Positions 16,207 through 22,063 of a stretch of DNA of 22,063 nt are shown piece by piece (positions within the stretch are counted from its first letter, which is position 1; each line of letters opens with the position of its first letter). Under the pieces are notes generated by a model. It was given only the letters and a program-made list of their open reading frames with translations, was not told the origin of the DNA and ran no database searches. Source of the DNA: an uncultured Prevotella sp. (GTDB taxonomy: Bacteria; Bacteroidota; Bacteroidia; Bacteroidales; Bacteroidaceae). The position numbers and the translations under genes were made by a program. The stretch covers positions 1 to 22,063 of the forward strand of contig URLQ01000034.1 of NCBI GenBank assembly GCA_900548745.1, in the 5' to 3' direction.

Positions 16207-16743
16207 ATGAGAAAACTTAAGACTATAGAGATGCACCGCATGACGGTGGAGGACTTCAAGGAGAGCCGCAAGATGCCTCTCATTGTGGTTCTCGATGATG
16301 TGCGCTCGCTGCACAACGTAGGCTCTGTGTTCCGCAGCGGCGATGCCTTCCGCATCGAAGCTGTATGGCTCTGCGGAATAACGGCACAGCCGCCGATGCC
16401 GGAAATACACAAGACGGCACTTGGGGCGGAAGACAGCGTAGACTGGCGCTACTTCAAGACGGCGGCCGATGCCGTAGACGAGCTGCACCGTATGGAATAT
16501 GAGGTATGCTCCGTGGAACAATGCGAGGGAAGCACCATGCTTCAGGACTACTCTCCCGACAAAGAAGCCCACAAAGGATTTGCCGTAATCATGGGCAACG
16601 AGGTGAAGGGAGTCCATCAGGAGGTTGTCGACATGAGCGACCGCTGCCTTGAGATTCCGCAGTTCGGCACGAAACACTCGCTGAACGTATCCGTCACGGC
16701 AGGCATCGTGATTTGGGAATTTGCTAAAAAGCTGATGTTGTAA
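16207..16743 (+). CDS. SpoU/TrmH-family RNA 2'-O-methyltransferase
   Basis: The 178-aa protein has the three SPOUT motifs in order: NVGSVFR (37-43), IMGNEVKGV (128-136) and the IPQFGTKHSLNVSVTAG block (150-166). These form the knotted SAM site. The family methylates the ribose 2'-OH of tRNA or rRNA. It lacks the N-terminal L30e-like substrate domain of RlmB and is close in length to TrmL, but that enzyme's motifs differ, so I leave the target open (tRNA loop or rRNA). It starts 61 nt after sufE, and its stop codon lies inside the terminator hairpin. Cotranscription with the U32 gene and sufE is likely. Confidence 0.9.
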   Translation: MRKLKTIEMHRMTVEDFKESRKMPLIVVLDDVRSLHNVGSVFRSGDAFRIEAVWLCGITAQPPMPEIHKTALGAEDSVDWRYFKTAADAVDELHRMEYEVCSVEQCEGSTMLQDYSPDKEAHKGFAVIMGNEVKGVHQEVVDMSDRCLEIPQFGTKHSLNVSVTAGIVIWEFAKKLML

Positions 16744-16759
16744 CGACATCAGCTTTTTT
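16726..16759. terminator. Bidirectional terminator between the methyltransferase and xerD
   Basis: AAAAAGCTGATGT (16726-16738) pairs perfectly with ACATCAGCTTTTT (16746-16758), with six T's at 16754-16759. On the minus strand the A-run becomes a T-run, so the hairpin can end both the plus-strand operon and minus-strand xerD. The stem takes in the last codons and the stop of the methyltransferase gene. Confidence 0.9.
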
Positions 16760-16817
16760 CTTTACGCCAAGCATACAGCTTGCAACTATCCGTTCTACCC
16801 AAATCGGCCATTAGGGC

Positions 16818-17750
16818 TTAATATTCATTCAACAGGTTTCTCGGATGGTGCTCCAGGATTTCCTCCCTCAGCGTGTGCATGTCTATATGAGTATATATCT
16901 GGGTAGTGCTTATCCTCTCATGGCCGAGCATATCCTGAATGGCACGCAGGTTTGCCCCACCCTCCAGCAATGCCGTGGCAAAGGAGTGGCGCAGGGTGTG
17001 CGGACTAATGGTCTTCTCTATCCCCGCAGCCTCGGCAAGACGGCGCACGATGGTGAAAATCATCATCCTCGTAAGGTGTCCGCCCCTTCTGTTCAGAAAG
17101 ACGAAATCCTCTTCGCCCGGCTTTATCTTCATCAGGTTGCGGTCCATAAACCAATACTGCAGCTCCTTTATCGCACTCTCCGATATCGGCACGAGGCGTT
17201 CCTTCTTCCCCTTTCCCATAACCCTGATGAACTTTTCATTAAGGAAGAGGTCGGACAGACGCAGGTTTATCAGTTCGCTCACACGGAGCCCGCAACTGAA
17301 CAGCACTTCTATTATCGTCCTGTTCCGCTGCCCTTCCCACTTGCTCAGGTCGCATGCCTGTTCCAGCCTGTCCACTTCCTCCACGGAGAGCACTTCCGGC
17401 AGATGCTCCCCTATCTTGGGCCATTCGAGAAGCTCCGTAGGGTCGTCTTCGATATATCCGTCGAGGATAAGAAACGTATAGAACGTCCTCACGCCGCTCA
17501 GAATCCTGCTCTGCGACCTTGCGCTGATGCCTATATCCACAAGGGCAGCAACGAAGTTCCTCAAGTCGTCGAGCTTCACATCCAGAACATGAAGCCCTTC
17601 CGAACCCACATAGTCGAGCAGTTTCTGCAAGTCGCTCATATACGCATCAAGGGTGTTTTCGGAATAATTCCTCTCCAGTTTCATATACCGGCGGTATTTC
17701 CCGATTATGTCCGCATTGACTTTATTTACGCTTTTATTATCAGTTTGCAT
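16818..17750 (-). CDS. xerD: Tyrosine recombinase XerD/XerC type
   Basis: With its partner, XerD resolves chromosome dimers at dif. From the chosen start the protein is 310 aa. It has an N-terminal SAM-like core-binding domain (about 15-100) and a C-terminal catalytic domain. All six catalytic residues are visible: R156 (GLRVSEL), K180 (GKGKKER), H251 and R254 (HTLRH), H277 (GHERIST) and Y286 (IYTHI). Length and the uninterrupted frame suggest a housekeeping Xer rather than an integron or element integrase. XerC versus XerD is not certain by eye. The frame is open to an ATG at 17795, but that stretch overlaps the aroQ promoter on the other strand; ATG 17750 leaves it free and gives a normal N-terminus. 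ATG 17774 is also possible. Confidence 0.9.
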   Translation of the reverse strand: MQTDNKSVNKVNADIIGKYRRYMKLERNYSENTLDAYMSDLQKLLDYVGSEGLHVLDVKLDDLRNFVAALVDIGISARSQSRILSGVRTFYTFLILDGYIEDDPTELLEWPKIGEHLPEVLSVEEVDRLEQACDLSKWEGQRNRTIIEVLFSCGLRVSELINLRLSDLFLNEKFIRVMGKGKKERLVPISESAIKELQYWFMDRNLMKIKPGEEDFVFLNRRGGHLTRMMIFTIVRRLAEAAGIEKTISPHTLRHSFATALLEGGANLRAIQDMLGHERISTTQIYTHIDMHTLREEILEHHPRNLLNEY

Positions 17751-17758
17751 GTCATTAG

Positions 17759-17789
17759 TTTGCGATTTGCCCATATTTTTGTAATTTTG
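17759..17789 (+). promoter_or_regulatory. Consensus Bacteroidota promoter for aroQ
   Basis: TTTG (17759-17762), then exactly 19 nt, then TAATTTTG (17782-17789): a full match to the -33/-7 consensus. Transcription would start near 17796, giving a leader of about 67 nt before ATG 17863. This is the best promoter in the window. Confidence 0.8.
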
Positions 17790-17829
17790 CCACATATTAT
17801 ATTAATGCCACCATCAGCGAATGGTACGG

Positions 17830-17837
17830 CAAAGTTA
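17830..17837 (-). promoter_or_regulatory. Possible -7 box for xerD, inside the aroQ leader
   Basis: On the minus strand TAACTTTG fits TAnnTTTG exactly and lies about 80 nt upstream of ATG 17750. No TTTG sits at the right distance (the nearest is 12 nt away), so it is only half supported. If used, xerD and aroQ transcripts would start head-on across one another. Confidence 0.4.
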
Positions 17838-17862
17838 TAAAAAACAGAACAAAACAGCGAAC

Positions 17863-18288
17863 ATGAAGATACAAATAATCAACGGACCCAACCTGAATCT
17901 CCTCGGAGTGCGCGAGCCGGGGATATACGGAAGCGACTCTTTCGACAGTTTCCTGCCCAAGCTGAGGGCACAGTTTCCCGATGCGGAGATAGACTATTAC
18001 CAGAGCAACATCGAGGGTGAGCTGATAGACAAGATGCAGGAAGTGGGCTTCTCCTACGACGGCATCGTGCTCAACGCAGGGGCTTACACCCATACGAGCG
18101 TGGCTCTCCATGACTGCATACGCGCCATCAAGTCACCCGTGATAGAGGTACACATCTCCAACGTGCACCAGCGTGAAGAGTTCCGCCACCACTCTTTCAT
18201 CTCCGCAGCCTGCAAGGGAGTAATCTGCGGTTTCGGACTTAACTCCTACACACTTGCCGTTGAAGCAATAACAAGCCAGAAAGACTGA
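17863..18288 (+). CDS. aroQ: Type II 3-dehydroquinate dehydratase AroQ
   Basis: AroQ removes water from 3-dehydroquinate to give 3-dehydroshikimate, step three of the shikimate pathway, as a cytoplasmic dodecamer. The 141-aa protein shows the whole family pattern. NGPNLNLLG (7-15) is followed by R17 and Y22 of the mobile active-site loop, YYQSNIEGELID (45-56), NAGAYTHTS (71-79, with H77), EVHISN (H97) and REEFRHHS (R108). Length is standard. I used ATG 17863 rather than 17821 because family members begin about six residues before NGPN. The O-methyltransferase gene follows 7 nt later in the same transcript. Confidence 0.96.
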   Translation: MKIQIINGPNLNLLGVREPGIYGSDSFDSFLPKLRAQFPDAEIDYYQSNIEGELIDKMQEVGFSYDGIVLNAGAYTHTSVALHDCIRAIKSPVIEVHISNVHQREEFRHHSFISAACKGVICGFGLNSYTLAVEAITSQKD

Positions 18289-18295
18289 TACAGAG

Positions 18296-18940
18296 ATGAA
18301 CGAACTGATAGACAAATACATTCTTGACCACAGCGACCCCGAAGGCGACTATCTGTACCGCCTCTACCGTGCCACCAACATCCATCTCCTGCACGGCAGG
18401 ATGGCAAGCGGACACCTGCAGGGCAGAGTGCTGAAGATGCTCGTGAGAATGGTGCAGCCAAAGAACATTCTGGAGATAGGCACCTTCAGCGGATACAGCG
18501 CAATATGCCTTGCCGAAGGACTTCAGGAAGGAGGAAAAGTATACACCTTTGAAATCAACGACGAGCAGGAATTCTTCACCCGCCCGTGGATAGAGAACTC
18601 GCCCGTAGCCGACAAGATAGAGTTCATCATAGGCGACGCGATAAAGGAAGCGCCGAAACTCGGCATACAATTCGACATGGCATTCATCGACGGCGACAAG
18701 CGCACATACATGGAGTCATACGAAACCGTGCTCTCCATACTGCGCCCCGGAGGCTTCATCCTTGCCGACAACACCCTGTGGGACGGCCATGTGGTAGACC
18801 ATGCCTACGACAAGGACAAGCAGACCCACGGCATAGAGGAGTTCAACGACTTCGTTGCCCACGATGAAAGGGTGGAGAAAGTAATGCTGCCACTGCGAGA
18901 CGGACTTACCCTCATATATAAAAAACATACGGAACCATAA
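18296..18940 (+). CDS. SAM-dependent O-methyltransferase (CCoAOMT/TrmR-like, family 3)
   Basis: The 214-aa class I methyltransferase has the SAM-binding loop LEIGTFSGYSA (59-69). Metal-binding positions expected of cation-dependent O-methyltransferases are D132 (FIDGDK), D158 and N159 (LADNT). The family includes plant caffeoyl-CoA and bacterial catechol-type enzymes, and also Bacillus TrmR (YrrM), which methylates 5-hydroxyuridine in tRNA to 5-methoxyuridine. Sequence alone does not choose among these. A TrmR-like role is attractive because a TrhP-like U32 gene lies 2.6 kb upstream. It starts 7 nt after aroQ and is followed by an AT-rich gap with an inverted repeat. Confidence 0.88.
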   Translation: MNELIDKYILDHSDPEGDYLYRLYRATNIHLLHGRMASGHLQGRVLKMLVRMVQPKNILEIGTFSGYSAICLAEGLQEGGKVYTFEINDEQEFFTRPWIENSPVADKIEFIIGDAIKEAPKLGIQFDMAFIDGDKRTYMESYETVLSILRPGGFILADNTLWDGHVVDHAYDKDKQTHGIEEFNDFVAHDERVEKVMLPLRDGLTLIYKKHTEP

Positions 18941-18955
18941 AGACAAAACTGAAAC

Positions 18956-19027
18956 ATAAGCTTTGTTTATTAAAATAAAGACTTTATTTAATTACACAAA
19001 ACCTTTATTTGATAAAACAAAGCTTAT
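18956..19027. repeat. 13-bp inverted repeat with nested hairpin and CTTTATTT repeats
   Basis: ATAAGCTTTGTTT (18956-18968) and AAACAAAGCTTAT (19015-19027) are perfect inverted arms. Inside lies AAATAAAG (18973-18980), one A, then CTTTATTT (18982-18989), a further perfect palindrome. A second CTTTATTT sits at 19003-19010, 21 bp after the first, about two helical turns. It is AT-rich with no T-run placed for termination of either neighbour. It lies between the methyltransferase gene and rpoN and could be an operator region or the ends of a small decayed element. Confidence 0.6.
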
Positions 19028-19140
19028 ATTTTAATTTTTGGGGCATACTTCAAACATTTTCCAAACGCTTATTCACATATTTGTTATAGGTTTTACACAT
19101 AATTTATCGGAAGCATAATCCATATAACAATAAAATTTTA

Positions 19141-19148
19141 TAATTTTG
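19141..19148 (+). promoter_or_regulatory. -7 box of rpoN almost touching the start codon
   Basis: TAATTTTG is an exact -7 match and ends 7 nt before ATG 19156. No TTTG is found 19-22 nt upstream, so the -33 half is missing. If used, the mRNA would start at or within a few bases of the ATG (leaderless or nearly so). Confidence 0.45.
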
Positions 19149-19155
19149 CACCGTT

Positions 19156-20715
19156 ATGTCACAGAAGCTTATTCAAAGTCAGGAACAGAAAGCCGTACAG
19201 GTACAGCGACTGACACAGCAACAGATGCTTGCTGTGAAGATGCTGGAAATGCCACTTACGGAACTGGAGCAGAGCGTGCAGGCGGAGATCGACGACAACC
19301 CCGCAATGGAAAGTTCTGCCCCCGAAGATGCCGTCTTCGACGAGCAGCAGTCTGAACAAGGCGACTTCCAGGACAGCACGGAAAGCAGCTCCGGCAAAGA
19401 TTCCGCCGACGAGACAGACCGAGCGGAAGAGGCTTTCAATGCCGAAACGGAAAAGGAAGAGCGCGAGTCGGCACTCGACGACGCCCTGTCGAACATCGGA
19501 ATGGACGACCGCATGCCCGAGACAAACGCATCGTCGGCATATAACCCGACCGACAATGCCGACTACGAAGAAATAGTATACGGCGAGCAGACATCATTCT
19601 ACGACAAGCTGAAAGAGCAGATGGTGGATGTAGACCTGACGGAAAAGGAACAGCAGATAATGGAATATATCATCGGTTCGCTCGACAACGACGGACTGCT
19701 GCGCAAGACCGCCGACAGCATATGTGACGAACTCGCAATATACCACAACGTAGACTGCACGGAAGAAGACATAAAGCGACTCATCGGCATACTGCAAAGC
19801 TTCGACCCCGCAGGCATAGGGGCGGAAAACCTGAAAGAATGCCTGCTGCTGCAGATTGACAGGAAAGCGCCTTCGAAGACACGCGACCTCATGCACGAAG
19901 TGATAGACAAGCACTTCGACGAATTCATGAACAAGCACTGGGACAAGATAGCAAAGCAGATGGCACTCTCACCCTCCACAGCCGACAACATACATGCCGA
20001 ACTCCTGAGACTGAACCCCAAGCCGGGAGCATCTCTCGGAGAGACGGAGGGAAGAAACATGCAGCAGATAACGCCGGACTTCATCGTGGACACTGCAGAC
20101 GACGGCACCGTAACCTTCTACATCAACAACGGCCACATACCGAACCTATACATCTCACCCTCGTTCAGCGAACTGATAAAGGGCTACAAGGAGAACAAAG
20201 CGTCAATGACAAAACGCGACAAGGAGGCTCTGCTATATGCCAAGGAGAAGGTGGACCGCGCACAAGGATTCATAGATGCCGTAAAACAAAGGCAACACAC
20301 GCTCTACGTCACGATGAAAGCCATCATCGACATACAGAAGAAATTCTTCCAGGACGGTGACGAGAGCGACATAAAGCCTATGATTCTGAAGGACATATCA
20401 GACCGCACAGGGCTTGACAAATCCACCATCTCAAGGGTCAGCAACATGAAATACGCACAGACCCGATGGGGAACCTTCAAGCTGCGACACTTCTTCAGCG
20501 ACGGAATAAAGACCGAAGACGGCGAAGAGCTGTCTACAAGGAAGATTAAGCTCGCACTGAAAGAGCTGATAGAGAACGAAGACAAAAAGAAGCCGCTCAG
20601 CGACGATGCCCTGACAAAACACATGCAACAGAAGGGCTATCCGATAGCAAGGCGCACAATAGCAAAATACAGGGAACAACTGGGAATACCAGTGGCACGA
20701 CTTAGAAAGAAATGA
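19156..20715 (+). CDS. rpoN: RNA polymerase sigma-54 factor RpoN
   Basis: Sigma-54 directs RNA polymerase to -24/-12 promoters, which open only with an ATP-driven activator. The 519-aa protein has the Gln- and Leu-rich region I (about 5-50), a strikingly acidic region II (about 55-140, rich in D and E), and a core-binding region III with the LQSFDPAGIGAENLKECLLLQ stretch near 214-234. A helix-turn-helix lies around 420-440 (DISDRTGLDKSTISRV), and the C-terminal RpoN box ARRTIAKYRE is at 498-507. All regions are intact. No enhancer-binding activator lies in the window. The stop overlaps the start of the next gene by 4 nt (ATGA), so the two are translationally coupled. Confidence 0.96.
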   Translation: MSQKLIQSQEQKAVQVQRLTQQQMLAVKMLEMPLTELEQSVQAEIDDNPAMESSAPEDAVFDEQQSEQGDFQDSTESSSGKDSADETDRAEEAFNAETEKEERESALDDALSNIGMDDRMPETNASSAYNPTDNADYEEIVYGEQTSFYDKLKEQMVDVDLTEKEQQIMEYIIGSLDNDGLLRKTADSICDELAIYHNVDCTEEDIKRLIGILQSFDPAGIGAENLKECLLLQIDRKAPSKTRDLMHEVIDKHFDEFMNKHWDKIAKQMALSPSTADNIHAELLRLNPKPGASLGETEGRNMQQITPDFIVDTADDGTVTFYINNGHIPNLYISPSFSELIKGYKENKASMTKRDKEALLYAKEKVDRAQGFIDAVKQRQHTLYVTMKAIIDIQKKFFQDGDESDIKPMILKDISDRTGLDKSTISRVSNMKYAQTRWGTFKLRHFFSDGIKTEDGEELSTRKIKLALKELIENEDKKKPLSDDALTKHMQQKGYPIARRTIAKYREQLGIPVARLRKK

Positions 20716-21329
20716 AAATCAGGAACATCATGATGCTGGCAAAGGCGGTGAGCATGCTGTCGTCACCGTTTTATCTGCCTATTATCGGACTCACGGCACT
20801 GTTCATATTCAGCTACCTGAACCTGCTGCCGTTCACCTACAAAGTGTTCGTGCTACTTATGGTGTACATCTTCACCATATTCCTGCCCACGAAACTCATC
20901 AGGTTCTACCACCACTACCACGGCTGGACACCCTTTGAGCTCGGAGCAAGGGAAAGGAGAATCATACCATACGTGGTATCCATACTGTGCTATTTCCTGT
21001 GCTACTATCTGATGATGCTGCTACACATGCCGCATCTGATGGGAAGCATCGTCGTGGCAGCCCTCGCCACACAAGTGGTCTGCGCCATAATAAACATGTG
21101 GTGGAAAATATCCGTCCATATGGCAGCCATCGGCGCAATGGCAGGTTCGCTGGTGTCATTCGCCGCAATATTCATGTTCAACCCCGTATGGTGGCTCTGC
21201 GTGATATTCATGTTCTCGGGACTCGTGGGCAGCGCAAGAATGATTCTACGCCAGCACACCCTGAGGCAGATAAACATCGGATTCCTCGTGGGAGTAATAA
21301 CCGGAGCCGTCACCGTGATGATGGTATAA
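20712..21329 (+). CDS. PAP2-like membrane protein with altered catalytic motif
   Basis: The 205-aa protein has about six hydrophobic segments. Three stretches resemble the phosphatidic acid phosphatase type 2 (PAP2) motifs: ERRIIP (81-86), KISVH (132-136, where PSGH is expected) and R176-X5-H182-X3-Q186 (where SR-X5-H-X3-D is expected). The basic residues and both histidines keep their places, but the motif serine is Ala175 and the Asp that activates the nucleophile is Gln186. It may have lost phosphatase activity or use a different substrate. Its start overlaps the rpoN stop by 4 nt, and purE follows after 50 nt. The PAP2 link is my reading by eye; a plain uncharacterised membrane protein is the alternative. 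Confidence 0.75.
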   Translation: MKIRNIMMLAKAVSMLSSPFYLPIIGLTALFIFSYLNLLPFTYKVFVLLMVYIFTIFLPTKLIRFYHHYHGWTPFELGARERRIIPYVVSILCYFLCYYLMMLLHMPHLMGSIVVAALATQVVCAIINMWWKISVHMAAIGAMAGSLVSFAAIFMFNPVWWLCVIFMFSGLVGSARMILRQHTLRQINIGFLVGVITGAVTVMMV

Positions 21330-21379
21330 GGCAAAGAATACAAAAGACAACAAGATAAAATCAATAAAAACAACAAGAT

Positions 21380-21889
21380 ATGAAACCATTAGTAAGCATC
21401 ATAATGGGCAGCACAAGCGACCTGCCCGTAATGGAGAAAGCAATGAAGTTCCTTGACGAGATGGAAGTTCCGTTTGAGGTCAACGCCCTGTCTGCACACC
21501 GCACACCGGATGCCGTGGAGACTTTCGCAAAGGAAGCCGCAGGAAGAGGACTCAAAGTAATCATAGCCGGAGCAGGAATGGCAGCAGCACTGCCGGGAGT
21601 AATAGCAGCCTCAACGACACTGCCCGTAATAGGAGTGCCTATCAAAGGCAACGCCCTCGACGGCATGGACGCCATGCTCAGCATCATACAGATGCCGCCG
21701 GGCATACCTGTAGCAACTGTCGGAATAAACGGAGCCATGAACGCAGCCATCCTTGCCGTGGAGATTATGGCACTCGCCGACGACAAGCTTGCAGAGAAGA
21801 TGAAGGTATACAAAGCCGGACTGAAAAACAAGATTGAGAAAGCCAACAAAGACCTGGCTGAAGTAAAATATAATTTCAAGACTAACTAA
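21380..21889 (+). CDS. purE: N5-carboxyaminoimidazole ribonucleotide mutase PurE
   Basis: PurE moves the carboxyl group of N5-CAIR to C4, giving CAIR in purine synthesis, as a cytoplasmic octamer. The 169-aa protein is a full-length class I type. GSTSDLP (10-16) holds the phosphate-binding Ser and Asp, and SAHRTPD (38-44) has the catalytic His40. GAGMAAALPGVIAA is followed by PVIGVPI, and near the C-terminus is the QMPPGIPVATVGING block. No purK is adjacent, although class I PurE normally needs PurK to supply N5-CAIR, so purK must be elsewhere. It follows the PAP2-like gene by 50 nt with no promoter visible, and ispG begins 10 nt after its stop. Confidence 0.96.
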   Translation: MKPLVSIIMGSTSDLPVMEKAMKFLDEMEVPFEVNALSAHRTPDAVETFAKEAAGRGLKVIIAGAGMAAALPGVIAASTTLPVIGVPIKGNALDGMDAMLSIIQMPPGIPVATVGINGAMNAAILAVEIMALADDKLAEKMKVYKAGLKNKIEKANKDLAEVKYNFKTN

Positions 21890-21899
21890 AGGACAGATT

Positions 21900-22063
21900 A
21901 TGGAAAATGGTTTCTCGGCCTTTTTCAACTACTCACGCCGACAGACACACGAAGTGCAAGTGGGCGGAACACCGTTGGGAGGCGATAATCCAATAAGGGT
22001 TCAATCCATGACAACCACGCCGACTACCGACACAGAAGCCTGCGTGGAACAGGCGGAACGCAT
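21900..22063 (+). CDS. ispG: 4-hydroxy-3-methylbut-2-enyl diphosphate synthase IspG, 5' end only
   Basis: The frame opens at ATG 21900 and is still open at the window edge after 54 codons. The visible part carries VGGTPLGGDNPIRVQSMT followed by TTPTTDTEACVEQ, the conserved N-terminus of IspG (GcpE). IspG is the [4Fe-4S] enzyme that makes HMBPP in the non-mevalonate isoprenoid pathway. The catalytic cysteines lie beyond the window. Bacteroidota IspG often carries a large central insert, which cannot be checked here. It begins 10 nt after purE, so it is likely in the same transcript. Confidence 0.92.
   Translation, partial: MENGFSAFFNYSRRQTHEVQVGGTPLGGDNPIRVQSMTTTPTTDTEACVEQAER

Noticed and set aside
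16818..17795. xerD considered as an integrase marking a mobile element
   Set aside because: No attachment-site repeats, cargo genes or tRNA nearby. It sits among housekeeping genes with the length of a chromosomal Xer protein.
16845..17840. Long open frame (331 codons) on the plus strand opposite xerD
   Set aside because: It mirrors xerD almost completely, has no recognisable domain and no proper start context, while the minus-strand frame has all six recombinase catalytic residues. A codon-bias shadow.
21347..21380. Two copies of ACAACAAGATA in the gap before purE
   Set aside because: Short, low-complexity A-rich sequence in a 34-nt stretch; similar A-rich runs precede several starts here. 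Probably slippage or chance.

Overview
The window looks like a chromosomal segment of a Bacteroidota bacterium, most likely Prevotella or a close relative. Four things point there. Promoters fit the Bacteroidota pattern (TTTG, about 19-22 nt, TAnnTTTG) rather than -35/-10 boxes. Starts are preceded by A-rich sequence without strong Shine-Dalgarno motifs. The first gene encodes a very large secreted protein with a Prevotella-type C-terminal end (a TGI(D/E) motif, then a GVYIINGQ-like strand). It is followed by a short protein beginning like the 'KxYIKP...GS' small proteins I associate with Prevotella. I see no tRNA, rRNA, CRISPR array, insertion sequence or prophage.

Layout. (1) 1-5813: a structured 5' leader, a 1667-aa modular secreted protein, a 78-aa downstream protein and a strong terminator; this is the accessory part. 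(2) 5858-11182: a promoter and a tight four-gene run: miaB, an MsbA-like ABC exporter, an LpxL/HtrB-like acyltransferase and a GT4 glycosyltransferase. (3) 11282-14346: a promoter, korA-korB (2-oxoacid:ferredoxin oxidoreductase) and a strong terminator. (4) 14386-16759: a promoter, a TrhP-like U32 protein, sufE, a SpoU/TrmH-family RNA methyltransferase and a terminator that can serve both strands. (5) 16818-17750 on the minus strand: a XerD-type recombinase, divergent from (6) 17759-18940: aroQ and an O-methyltransferase. (7) 18941-22063: an AT-rich intergenic region with a 13-bp inverted repeat, then rpoN, a PAP2-like membrane protein, purE and the start of ispG, which runs off the window.

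Most of the window is housekeeping: tRNA modification, envelope lipid export and modification, low-potential carbon metabolism, Fe-S cluster supply, shikimate, purine and isoprenoid pathways, and alternative sigma factor. The best candidates for new biology are the surface-protein/small-protein pair with its leader, a possible grouping of genes around wobble-uridine hydroxylation and methylation (U32/TrhP, SufE, aroQ, TrmR-like methyltransferase), the PAP2-like protein with a changed catalytic motif next to rpoN, and two unexplained palindromic sites upstream of the U32 gene and of rpoN. All calls rest on reading motifs by eye; no search or structure prediction was run.
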